DNA of 64,000 nucleotides. Origin: CABZJG01 sp965659715. GTDB taxonomy: Bacteria > Pseudomonadota > Alphaproteobacteria > Rhodobacterales > Rhodobacteraceae. Made by a program: the position numbers and the translations under genes. Numbering within the stretch: the first letter of the stretch is position 1; each line of letters starts with the position of its first letter. Shown here one piece after another: positions 28,327 to 36,625 of the stretch. Location of the stretch: the NCBI GenBank assembly GCA_965659715.1, contig CBFHXE010000004.1:18981-82980 (forward strand). The letters are read 5' to 3'. The notes beneath the pieces are model-generated. The model had not been told where the DNA came from. It saw only the letters and a program-made list of their open reading frames with translations, and ran no database searches.

Positions 28327-29088
28327 TTAAGCGCATGCCAGTAAAACCATCAGGGCAACAAGCTCTGAAAGCTGGCCTGTCGCGCCCAGAATATCTCCGG
28401 TTTGACCGCCGATTTTAGCGCTTGCGATGCGCGCGCAGGCCCAAGCCGTTAATCCGGCAATTGCGCAGGCCAGCACTCCGGAAAACCCGCCGAGAACCAA
28501 ACCGATGACGACGGCCAAGGCAAGGCCCGCATAGGTGGGCTGAAAATCGGGCCGTCCGACGCTGTGGGACAGCCCATCATGGCGTGCATGGGGCAGGTTG
28601 GCCATCACCACTGCCATCAGGGCGCGCCCGGTCATCGCTGCGATGATTAATCCACCCAAGGCAAATTCCGCCTCTAGCAGGCCCACCAAAAGCCCCCAGC
28701 GCAAGGCAAAACTTATCACCAGTGCCAGAACACCGTAGGTGCCAATTGCGCTGTCTTTCATAATCTCAAGGCGGCGGGACGGATCGTGTCCACCCCAAAG
28801 CCCGTCGGCGCTATCTGCGAGCCCGTCTTCATGCATGGCGCCGGTTAAAATGATCCCTAAGGCCAGACCAATGAGCGCCGCCGCCATGGGCGGCAGTCCA
28901 AGCCAAAGTCCCGCCATGCATCCCAGCCAAACAATAGCGGCCCATAGCGCCCCGATGAGCCCATAGGCCCACACGGCTTCGGCTTGGCGATCATAGGCGT
29001 TTTCCGGCACTTTGATCGGTATGCGGGTCAGCAGGCTGACCGCCACCATGAGGTCAAGCCGCCAAGTTTTGAGCCAAAGTTGGGCCAT
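28327..29088 (-). CDS. cobS: Adenosylcobinamide-GDP ribazoletransferase
   Basis: This membrane enzyme joins adenosylcobinamide-GDP and alpha-ribazole to make adenosylcobalamin. The 253-residue protein has several membrane segments and the metal-binding motif HEDGLADSADGLWGG near residue 87. It is divergent from cobT (96 bases between starts), which supplies its alpha-ribazole phosphate substrate. Together they form the nucleotide-loop assembly step of B12 synthesis. Confidence 0.93.
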   Translation of the reverse strand: MAQLWLKTWRLDLMVAVSLLTRIPIKVPENAYDRQAEAVWAYGLIGALWAAIVWLGCMAGLWLGLPPMAAALIGLALGIILTGAMHEDGLADSADGLWGGHDPSRRLEIMKDSAIGTYGVLALVISFALRWGLLVGLLEAEFALGGLIIAAMTGRALMAVVMANLPHARHDGLSHSVGRPDFQPTYAGLALAVVIGLVLGGFSGVLACAIAGLTAWACARIASAKIGGQTGDILGATGQLSELVALMVLLACA

Positions 29089-29184
29089 GTCGCCTTCAGT
29101 CCTAAAGATGCCTTGATTTCACTTGTTAAGGTTTCTGAGTGTTGTACATAGCGTGAGAACGAAGCCAACAACAAGGCAAAAGCA

Positions 29185-30201
29185 ATGACCACATCATTTT
29201 CGTCCCTCGCAGAATTCGCCGCAGTGCTTCGGAAAGCTCCTGAGGTTGATCGCCAGGCTCTAGACGCCGCTCGCGATCGCAATGGACAGTTGACCAAACC
29301 CCCCGGCGCATTGGGCCGTTTGGAAGATCTGGCGATTTGGTATGCCGGCTGGCGCGGAACCCCCAAACCGCAAATCAATGCACCGCAAGTGGTGATTTTT
29401 GCCGGCAACCACGGGGTGACAGCGCAGGGCATTTCCGCCTTTCCGGCCGAAGTCACCGAACAAATGGTGCTGAACTTTCAATCGGGTGGCGCGGCGATCA
29501 ATCAGTTGTCCTCTTGCTTTGGGGCGCGGCTTGATGTGCATGCCCTGCAATTAGACAGGCCAACAGCAGATTTCACCCAAGGCCCGGCGATGAGCGAAGA
29601 CGAATGCGTCGCTGCGCTAAAAACCGGCTGGGCCGCTGTTGACGAGACCAGCGACTTATTGGTCACGGGCGAGATGGGTATTGGCAATACCACATCGGCA
29701 GCGGCGATTGCGCTGGCACTTTACGGCGGCTCTGGCGCCGACTGGGCAGGCCGCGGAACCGGCGTTGATGACGCTGGCCTGTCACGCAAAGCAAAGGTTA
29801 TTGAGGCAGGCCTTGCCGCCAACCCTCAGGCCGCTGGCAATGGGCTTGAAGCCCTGCGGTGCCTTGGGGGGCGGGAACTGGCGGCCATGGTTGGGGCAAT
29901 TGCCCACGCGCGAATGCTTCGGGTTCCAGTTATACTTGACGGTTTCATCTGCTCAGCGGCCGCGGCTGCGTTGGCCCATGCGGTGCCCGGAATTCTAGAT
30001 CACACAGTGGCAGGCCATGTCAGTGCAGAAGGCGCGCATAAAGCGATCCTCGATCAGATTGATAAAAAACCACTTTTGTCGATGGATATGCGGCTGGGCG
30101 AAGGCTCTGGTGCGGCGCTGGCAATCAGTATGCTGCAGGCTGCAGTGGCTTGCCACACAGGCATGGCCACATTTGCCGAAGCCGGGGTAGCAGCTGGGTA
30201 G
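29185..30201 (+). CDS. cobT: Nicotinate-nucleotide-dimethylbenzimidazole phosphoribosyltransferase
   Basis: CobT makes alpha-ribazole phosphate from nicotinate mononucleotide and dimethylbenzimidazole for the lower ligand of B12. The 338-residue protein has GQLTKPPGALGRLEDLA near residue 35, VIFAGNHGVTAQGISAFP, TGEMGIGNTTSAAA, and the catalytic glutamate region MRLGEGSGAALAI near the C-terminus. It ends in TAG, seven bases from the end of the convergent Lrp-type regulator gene. Confidence 0.95.
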   Translation: MTTSFSSLAEFAAVLRKAPEVDRQALDAARDRNGQLTKPPGALGRLEDLAIWYAGWRGTPKPQINAPQVVIFAGNHGVTAQGISAFPAEVTEQMVLNFQSGGAAINQLSSCFGARLDVHALQLDRPTADFTQGPAMSEDECVAALKTGWAAVDETSDLLVTGEMGIGNTTSAAAIALALYGGSGADWAGRGTGVDDAGLSRKAKVIEAGLAANPQAAGNGLEALRCLGGRELAAMVGAIAHARMLRVPVILDGFICSAAAAALAHAVPGILDHTVAGHVSAEGAHKAILDQIDKKPLLSMDMRLGEGSGAALAISMLQAAVACHTGMATFAEAGVAAG

Positions 30202-30208
30202 TGTTTTA

Positions 30209-30667
30209 CTATTGCGTGGGTAAGGGCGCATCGGCTTTGATCTGATCCATGACGATCCGGCTTTGTACGCGCAGCACCATCGGCAACGGCAAAAGAATGT
30301 CCTGAACCAGCACATTCAAAGCCTTTAGGTCACTGCAAAAGACCCTCAGCATATAATCGGCCTCACCGGTTAATGTCCAAGCAGCTACAATTTCTGGGCG
30401 GTTGCTCAGCATACGAGAAAACGCACGGCCTTGTTCGGGGCCGTGTGTGCTCAGCTGTACCTGAATAAAGGCTTGAACCTGTAAGCCAAGCCGTTCTGCA
30501 TTAATATGGGCGCGATAGCCGGAAATATAACCTTCGCTTTCCAGCTTTTGACGGCGCCGTGCTGCTTGGCTCGGCGATAGATTTAACAGCTCGCCCAAAT
30601 CTTGCGCAGTGAGTTGACTGTCCCTTTGTACCGCCGCCAGCAAAGCTTTATCCATGCTGTCAATCAT
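30209..30667 (-). CDS. Lrp/AsnC family transcriptional regulator
   Basis: A 152-residue regulator with an N-terminal helix-turn-helix (TAQDLGELLNLSPSQAARRRQKLESEGYI) and a C-terminal RAM ligand-binding domain (QAFIQVQLSTHG, TGEADYMLRVFCSDLKALNVLVQDILLPLPMV). It is divergent from hppD, and the space between them holds strong inverted repeats. It most likely controls hppD, perhaps in answer to tyrosine, phenylalanine or their keto acids. AAGGA precedes the ATG. Confidence 0.92.
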   Translation of the reverse strand: MIDSMDKALLAAVQRDSQLTAQDLGELLNLSPSQAARRRQKLESEGYISGYRAHINAERLGLQVQAFIQVQLSTHGPEQGRAFSRMLSNRPEIVAAWTLTGEADYMLRVFCSDLKALNVLVQDILLPLPMVLRVQSRIVMDQIKADAPLPTQ

Positions 30668-30704
30668 GCGACAAAAATCCTTATAATTAACAAGTTACAT
30701 CAAA

Positions 30705-30756
30705 AATACGCAATATTTATGATAAGTACACATAAATTTGCGCATTATTGGCGCAA
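30705..30756. promoter_or_regulatory. Operator region between the Lrp-type regulator and hppD
   Basis: AATACGCAATATTTATG (30705-30721) and CATAAATTTGCGCATT (30731-30746) form an inverted repeat with one bulged and one mismatched base around a nine-base centre. A second repeat, TTGCGC (30738-30743) and GCGCAA (30751-30756), shares its left arm with it. The three GCGCAA-like half-sites, spaced about 13 to 30 bases, fit binding by a multimeric Lrp-type protein. Confidence 0.65.
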
Positions 30757-30803
30757 TATACGCGGTATTATTGGCCCATATAATATTAAAAAGGAAGTTT
30801 GCC

Positions 30804-31898
30804 ATGGGTCCGTTCCCGCATGATTCCCCGAAATCTGAAATTTCAGCCACCAATCCGATTGGCACAGATGGGTTTGAATTTGTTGAATTTTCACATCCTG
30901 ATCCACAAAAGTTGCGAGACCTGTTTGCTACAATGGGCTATCAGCACACTGCCACCCATAAGACCAAGGAAATTGAGCTTTGGCAGCAAGGCGATATTAC
31001 CTATGTTCTGAATGCCCAAGCCGATGGCTTTGCCGCCAAATTTGCTGCCGAGCATGGACCCTGCGCAGCTTCGATGGCATGGCGCGTGGCTGATGCCCAG
31101 CATGCCTTTGATCATGCGGTAAAGTGCGGTGCGAAACCCTTTGAGGATGCGGGTAAATGCCTGAATGTTCCAGCCATTTACGGCATTGGCGGATCACTGA
31201 TTTATTTTGTTGACCAGTACCGCGATACAAATCCTTATGGGGAAGAGTTTGACAGGATTGCCGCGCCAAACCCAGCCGGTGTTGGATTTTATTATCTTGA
31301 TCATTTGACCCATAATGTTTTTCGGGGAAACATGGATACTTGGTTTTCCTTTTATAAAAACCTGTTCAATTTTAGAGAAATCCGGTTTTTCGATATAGAG
31401 GGAAAATATACTGGCCTGTTCAGCCGTGCTTTAACCTCGCCCTGCGGCCGTATTCGCATTCCGCTGAATGAAGACCGCGGCGAAACCGGTCAGATTGTTG
31501 CCTATCTTAAAAAATATAATGGCGAAGGCATTCAGCATATCGCTGTGGGCAGCGAGGATCTTTATCGTTCAACCGACCAGATTGCCGAAAATGGTTTGCG
31601 GTTTATGCCGCCGCCACCCAATGCGTATTACGATCTGAGCCATGAGCGGGTGGTGGGCCATGAAGAGCCCATTGAGCATATGAAAAAACACGGTATCTTG
31701 ATCGATGGAGAAGGCGTGGTGGATGGCGGTGAGACAAAAATATTGTTGCAGATATTTTCAAAAACCGTTGTAGGCCCGATCTTTTTCGAATTTATTCAGC
31801 GTAAAGGTGAAGACGGATTTGGCGAAGGAAACTTTAAAGCCTTGTTTGAGTCCATCGAACGCGAGCAGATCGCCAATGGAGAACTGGTGGCCAGTTGA
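30804..31898 (+). CDS. hppD: 4-hydroxyphenylpyruvate dioxygenase
   Basis: HppD converts 4-hydroxyphenylpyruvate to homogentisate in tyrosine breakdown. The 364-residue protein from the ATG at 30804 (AAGGAAG upstream) has the iron ligands His167 (YLDHLTHNV), His245 (GIQHIAV) and Glu329 (FFEFIQRKG), and the vicinal oxygen chelate double fold. The frame is open upstream to 30738 but that would read through the operator. No homogentisate pathway genes follow; the next gene is on the other strand with no gap between the two stops. Confidence 0.95.
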   Translation: MGPFPHDSPKSEISATNPIGTDGFEFVEFSHPDPQKLRDLFATMGYQHTATHKTKEIELWQQGDITYVLNAQADGFAAKFAAEHGPCAASMAWRVADAQHAFDHAVKCGAKPFEDAGKCLNVPAIYGIGGSLIYFVDQYRDTNPYGEEFDRIAAPNPAGVGFYYLDHLTHNVFRGNMDTWFSFYKNLFNFREIRFFDIEGKYTGLFSRALTSPCGRIRIPLNEDRGETGQIVAYLKKYNGEGIQHIAVGSEDLYRSTDQIAENGLRFMPPPPNAYYDLSHERVVGHEEPIEHMKKHGILIDGEGVVDGGETKILLQIFSKTVVGPIFFEFIQRKGEDGFGEGNFKALFESIEREQIANGELVAS

Positions 31899-34800
31899 TC
31901 AACCGCGCGGCAGAGAAAGGGTTATGTTTTCGCCGCTTTTGATATAACGCAGCTCGTTTTTTGCGATGGCGGCCACGCGTCCGCCATCCAACTGATCGCC
32001 CACTTCCACCATCACGCGGCGGCCACTTTTCAACCGGATCAAAGCCCGCCGTGTGCTTTTGGTGCCAAAAACCCCAATCAGGTTTACCTGACGAAGATCA
32101 AGCACCCGTTTCAGAGTGGCCTGTTTGCGCACCAAAGCATTGCTAGGCTCTGTGCCTGCGCCTGAGCCAACCTCGGCTTCGTCGCCCTCGCTTATAGTGC
32201 TCAAGAGGCGGGATAGAAAATTTATGCCTTGCGTAGTTTCCAAATCAAGCGGCCGGCTTTTAGGGCGCAGTGATGCCAATAGTGGCTGCTCAAAGGGCAG
32301 GGGCTTGATGGCCGCAACGGCCTCTGAGGGTCTAGCTTTGGGCCGTAACTTGGCCAAGGCTGCCAGCGCCTCTTGTGCTTTTTGATCTGGGCTCTTCAGG
32401 CTGCTGGGCCGCTGTGGGGGGCGAACCGTGACCAGCGGGATGCCGGTCACCGTCAACAATGGCACATTCTCTGCGCTTGGCTCAGGCACCATATTGGGCA
32501 GATCAGGTATGAGAGGAGTGTTTTGGGGTTGCGGCTCAAGAAGAGAAACTTGTCCATCATCTGATGTTGTAGTTGCTTGCGCATCAGGAGGGCTTGATCC
32601 GTCCTCTAATAGATCGACTTCTGTTGACAGAGGGGTGCGGAGCGACCTGTCAAAGGGCGTTTGAGTTTCTGGTGTAAGTTTGGAAGCATCCAATGCGGCG
32701 ATCTCTTGTGGAAGAACGGCCGCATCACTTTCAGTATTTGCTATAGGGCGCAAACTATCGGTTATATTTTCTGCGGTAGTCTTGTTTGGTAATTCCTCGA
32801 CTACCTGCAGATCATCTGCGCCAAGCGCTGCCGTTGCAAATGACAATGCGAGTGGACGGATAAAGTTGGGGTCAGGCATTAGTCCGGTGCTATCAGGCAA
32901 TGCGATTGCGTCATAAACCTCAACAGGTGGATCAATCGAGGCAATATAAAGATCGCCTAAATAGTCCCAGCCCATATCTGCGGGCGGGACTGGTGCCACT
33001 GGTATGTTGTGAAGGATGCTTGCTGTATCTTGGCCCTTCTTGGGGTCATGGGATGACAGCCCCAAGAAGGGGAGCAAAAAGTTACTGTCGGGGCGCAGGT
33101 TGGCGCTATTAGGTAAAGCTGTGATATCTTTTACGGCTACGGCAGGATCTCGCGCCGCGCTGTAAATAGCCCCGAGGAAATCCCAGTTTGTCCTTGATGG
33201 CGGCACCGGGGCAGTGGGCCATTCTGGCATCGGTTGGTAGAGGCTGCGCAGCGCGTCAGGCCGAGTTGGTCCGATTGGTTTTCTGTCTGGTCTTTCAAGC
33301 GTGGCCAATTCTCGATTGCTATCAAATAAGGCCAGAGTTTGCCAAGAAAGCGTTGGGGCCGTTTGAGCGACGCCTGATATCGGTTGATCCAACAGTTCAA
33401 CCCCGAGAGCGTAATTGATACGCGGAAGCTCAACTAGAGCTTTTAGATCAAGATCAAAACTGTCATCGGTAATCACAGTCTTTGGTTTGGAAGGCCTGTT
33501 CGTCAGTTTGGCCGAACCCAGCGAGAATACTGGGTTAAGGTTTGCGATTATCGGGGCAGTATCGGCTGTGATCTGACCGGGAAAAGAGGATTGTCCCTGT
33601 GACAGTTGCCGTGCTCCTAATGTCGCGGCTTCAATTTTTGATAGGATGTCCGGCGCGGCATCTAAGTCAGCCCAGTCTGCTGAGCCGTCAGAAAATTGCG
33701 GTTTATAAAGGGAATAAGTCGCGATCCCGACTGTCGCCAAAATCACAGGGGCCAAAAGAAGAACTGGCCAAAAAGGTTTTATGGTTCGTTTTAGATCTTC
33801 TGACAGCTTAAGATTATTTTGTGCTTCGAGCCACCATGCTTTGATATCAGCGCGGCTTTTGGTCACAAAGCTCTGCGCCTGCCGGCGCAATTGCCTTTGC
33901 TGTTGGTTTAACTCGGCGAGATATTGTTTTGCGCTGTTGGCATTTCTCAGCAACTCTTGTTTAAATTGCTGTCTCGCTCTCTGCAAACCGCTAAAGTCAA
34001 TTGACTGGACATAATTGATGAACGCCTTCCGCAATGAGCGTAAACCGTGGCCGGATTGCTGCAGCGTCGATTTAATCCTCTGGGACCCCCACTTTACAGC
34101 GGTTCGGCCAATATTAAGCGGCGTTGAAACCATCAAGCTTGCAGCATATCCAGGATCAAGAGTGACCTGCGGAGCTATTAAGGTTTGTTTTGGTGTTTCT
34201 GTTGCAGCGTTGGGTGTTTCTTCATCAGGCGCGCTATCGCGTTGACTTCGAAAAACCAATTCCTCTTCGGGTTGAGGTGCGTCGGTTGTTTTGTCAGATT
34301 GTATTTCCGCTTTGCTTTGCGCGACAGAGCTTTGCACCGGTTGCCGAGGTAAAGGGGCGGCAATTAACTCTGGATTAGGTAGAATGACAATGGCGTGCTC
34401 ATCGCATTCCATGCGGCGGCGGTCGCCTTCAGCAGTGCCAAAAAAGGCTTCGCCTACAAAACTGTCCTTGGGGGGAATGGCAACATTACCCAATGGCTTA
34501 AATTCACAGCTCTGAGCAAAGGCTTCAGCTTCCTGAAGGGTTTCAATCGCCACTGCCGCTACAAAAATACTATCCTGTGTCGTGGCCCAGTCAAACCGTA
34601 ACTCGGACAATTGATAGGGTGTCGCATTTTTTAAATGGGCATTGATCAAAGCTTCTATATCATCGATCAAAGCATTTTTTGGGCGAGCCAAAGTCAGATA
34701 TTTTATTTGCTCGTTTGGGATGACAAGCTTCACTTGCGCCGCACTTGGATCCAAGCCGAGAGCCTGCTTTCGCAACCTGCCTATTTTTGGGGTCAGGTCA

Positions 34801-34904
34801 TCCTTTTTAAAGTTGACATTGCCGAGGACAGACCAACCTGTTTCGGCCCGCTGCAGCAGCGATATACTGTCAAAAGACAGGGAAAGGGCAAAATTTGGTT
34901 TCAT
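31899..34904 (-). CDS. Large membrane protein with GspL/PilM-like head and GspC/PilP-like tail
   Basis: A 1001-residue protein, sometimes mislabelled in related genomes by its low-complexity parts. Residues about 1-150 resemble the actin-like cytoplasmic head of GspL/PilM (QVKLVIPNEQIKYLTLARP, then IEALINAHLKNATPYQLSEL and IFVAAVAIETL). A charged linker and a coiled coil (about 305-350, Gln/Arg rich) lead to one membrane helix (about 378-399). Outside lie two 47-residue repeats (about 566-612 and 638-684), a Pro/Glu-rich stretch with two LRPK[AS]RP motifs, and a final domain (about 935-1000: NLIGVFGTKSTRRALIRLKSG, then VGDQLDGGRVAAI) like the GspC/PilP periplasmic domain. No other secretion gene is near. 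The family link is inference from motif order. Confidence 0.7.
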   Translation of the reverse strand: MKPNFALSLSFDSISLLQRAETGWSVLGNVNFKKDDLTPKIGRLRKQALGLDPSAAQVKLVIPNEQIKYLTLARPKNALIDDIEALINAHLKNATPYQLSELRFDWATTQDSIFVAAVAIETLQEAEAFAQSCEFKPLGNVAIPPKDSFVGEAFFGTAEGDRRRMECDEHAIVILPNPELIAAPLPRQPVQSSVAQSKAEIQSDKTTDAPQPEEELVFRSQRDSAPDEETPNAATETPKQTLIAPQVTLDPGYAASLMVSTPLNIGRTAVKWGSQRIKSTLQQSGHGLRSLRKAFINYVQSIDFSGLQRARQQFKQELLRNANSAKQYLAELNQQQRQLRRQAQSFVTKSRADIKAWWLEAQNNLKLSEDLKRTIKPFWPVLLLAPVILATVGIATYSLYKPQFSDGSADWADLDAAPDILSKIEAATLGARQLSQGQSSFPGQITADTAPIIANLNPVFSLGSAKLTNRPSKPKTVITDDSFDLDLKALVELPRINYALGVELLDQPISGVAQTAPTLSWQTLALFDSNRELATLERPDRKPIGPTRPDALRSLYQPMPEWPTAPVPPSRTNWDFLGAIYSAARDPAVAVKDITALPNSANLRPDSNFLLPFLGLSSHDPKKGQDTASILHNIPVAPVPPADMGWDYLGDLYIASIDPPVEVYDAIALPDSTGLMPDPNFIRPLALSFATAALGADDLQVVEELPNKTTAENITDSLRPIANTESDAAVLPQEIAALDASKLTPETQTPFDRSLRTPLSTEVDLLEDGSSPPDAQATTTSDDGQVSLLEPQPQNTPLIPDLPNMVPEPSAENVPLLTVTGIPLVTVRPPQRPSSLKSPDQKAQEALAALAKLRPKARPSEAVAAIKPLPFEQPLLASLRPKSRPLDLETTQGINFLSRLLSTISEGDEAEVGSGAGTEPSNALVRKQATLKRVLDLRQVNLIGVFGTKSTRRALIRLKSGRRVMVEVGDQLDGGRVAAIAKNELRYIKSGENITLSLPRG

Positions 34905-35075
34905 CCGGTCAGGTTGGCTATATAACTCTCAGCGTTGGTTTTACGCCTTTGCGGCAGAGTTTACAGCAGGATGGTTCGCTTTCAAAGTAAAACCCCACAG
35001 CTAGCGGATTTTTGCTTCTACGAGGCCCGACTTTACCGAAATACATCGGCCCATTTTGGGGCTGAGTAAGCTATC

Positions 35076-35110
35076 ATGCCGATCCGAATTTTGTATCTAC
35101 GGATCGGCAT
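35076..35110. terminator. Perfect 11-base inverted repeat after metY
   Basis: ATGCCGATCCG (35076-35086) and CGGATCGGCAT (35100-35110) enclose 13 bases. It lies 13 bases past the metY stop, in the 218-base space before the 1001-residue protein gene. There is no T-tract on either side, so it is a weak or factor-dependent terminator, or an mRNA end-stabilising hairpin. Confidence 0.55.
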
Positions 35111-35122
35111 AACCATACATTT

Positions 35123-36418
35123 CTACTTAGTAGCCGCCTGCTTCAGCGCCTGGTCAAGATCGCTGATCAGATCATCGGCATCTTCGATACCTATTGATAT
35201 CCGCACAACATTCGGGCCCGCACCGGCGGCCTCTTGTTGCTCGGTGCTCAATTGGCGGTGCGTGGTTGAAGCAGAGTGAATGACCAAAGAACGGGCATCG
35301 CCTAAATTTGCCACATGGCTGAAGATCTCAAGGCTGTCGACAAATTTAACACAGGCCTTGTAGCCACCTTTTAGCCCAACGGTGAACAAACCGCCCGCGC
35401 CTTTGGGGCAAATTTTTGCGCCGCGATCAAAATAGGGCGAGCTTGGCAAACCGGCATAGGTCACCGCGTCAACCGCGTCATGGCCTTCTAGCCACGCGGC
35501 GATCTTTTTGGCGTTTTCCACATGCCGGTCCATGCGGAGCGAAAGGGTTTCAATGCCCATCAATGTATAATGTGCCGCCTGCGGGTTCATCGTCATCCCC
35601 AAGTCGCGCAGACCCACGGCAATCCCATGGAAGGTAAAGGCTAAAGGCCCGAATGTTTCATGGAATTTAAGCCCGTGATAGGCTGGCTCTGGGGCCGAAA
35701 GTGACGGAAATTTATCGCTGGCTGACCAGTCGAATTTACCACTGTCAACAATGCAGCCTCCGGTCACAGTGCCGTTGCCTGTCAGGTATTTGGTGGTTGA
35801 ATGCACTACCAAAGTTGCCCCGTGTTCAATCGGTCGGCACAGATAGGGCGTGGCTGATGTATTATCGACAATCAACGGCAGACCGGCTTTGTCGGCCACG
35901 GCTGCAATTGCGTCAAGATCGGTGATATATCCGCCTGGATTGGCGATAGACTCGCAAAATACCGCTCGGGTATCGTCGTCAATTGCAGCAGCAACGGCTT
36001 CAACATCATCAAAATCGACAAAGCGTGCTGACCACCCAAAGCGTCGAATGGTCTGGCTAAACTGGGTGACTGTTCCGCCGTAAAGCCGGGTTGAAACAAC
36101 CACGTTGCGTCCGGGTTCCATAAGCGGGAAAAGCGCCATGATCTGCGCTGCATGCCCCGAAGAGCAACAAACCGCACCGGCACCACCTTCTAATGTGGCG
36201 ATACGCTCTTGCAGAACAGCCACAGTTGGGTTGGTCAAGCGCGAATAAATATAGCCCACTTCTTGCAGGTTAAACAGTGCCGCAGCGTGATCTGCATCGC
36301 GAAATACAAAAGCCGTAGATTGATAAATCGGTGTTTGACGCGCGCCGGTTGCGGGATCTGGACGTGCGCCGGCATGAATTTGCAGCGTGTCAAAGCCGTA
36401 TGTTGGTCCTTGAGACAT
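35123..36418 (-). CDS. metY: O-acetylhomoserine sulfhydrylase
   Basis: This PLP enzyme makes homocysteine (or cysteine) from O-acetylhomoserine and sulfide. The 431-residue protein is of the Cys/Met metabolism family, with YIYSRLTNPTVAVLQERIATLEGG near residue 56 and the PLP lysine Lys210 in VVHSTTKYLTGNG. Length and the C-terminal RISIGIEDADDLISDLDQAL are those of MetY and not of the shorter MetB/MetC. It has a 5' space of 207 bases with two hairpins that may regulate it. Confidence 0.93.
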   Translation of the reverse strand: MSQGPTYGFDTLQIHAGARPDPATGARQTPIYQSTAFVFRDADHAAALFNLQEVGYIYSRLTNPTVAVLQERIATLEGGAGAVCCSSGHAAQIMALFPLMEPGRNVVVSTRLYGGTVTQFSQTIRRFGWSARFVDFDDVEAVAAAIDDDTRAVFCESIANPGGYITDLDAIAAVADKAGLPLIVDNTSATPYLCRPIEHGATLVVHSTTKYLTGNGTVTGGCIVDSGKFDWSASDKFPSLSAPEPAYHGLKFHETFGPLAFTFHGIAVGLRDLGMTMNPQAAHYTLMGIETLSLRMDRHVENAKKIAAWLEGHDAVDAVTYAGLPSSPYFDRGAKICPKGAGGLFTVGLKGGYKACVKFVDSLEIFSHVANLGDARSLVIHSASTTHRQLSTEQQEAAGAGPNVVRISIGIEDADDLISDLDQALKQAATK

Positions 36419-36527
36419 TCAAGTTGCTCCTGTTCTAAAATTTTGAATACGATAAAGCTCTGCCAAGGTGAGAACAACACAATTATCCTGATTAGAATGC
36501 AAATCCTATGTCATTAGGAATAATTAT

Positions 36528-36563
36528 CCGCCAATAAAGGCGGAATGCAGAACTATGTTCTGC
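36528..36563 (-). promoter_or_regulatory. Two hairpins in the metY 5' region
   Basis: On the metY strand GCAGAAC-ATA-GTTCTGC (36563-36547) is followed by CCGCC-TTTATT-GGCGG (36543-36528), 110 to 145 bases before the start. A TTGACA-like -35 element lies just upstream of the first hairpin. The conserved core of a known SAM riboswitch class was looked for and not recognised, so a riboswitch is only a possibility. Confidence 0.35.
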
Positions 36564-36625
36564 TGTGTCAATAATTACTGGCCTTTTTTTTCTTTGAAAA
36601 AATACTCAAAACTACGACGGATTAA

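Noticed and set aside
35076..35110. Insertion sequence end
   Set aside because: A single perfect inverted repeat without transposase or target duplication is better explained as an mRNA-end hairpin of metY.
36419..36625. SAM-II-type riboswitch before metY
   Set aside because: The conserved core sequences and pseudoknot partner were not recognised; only hairpins are reported.
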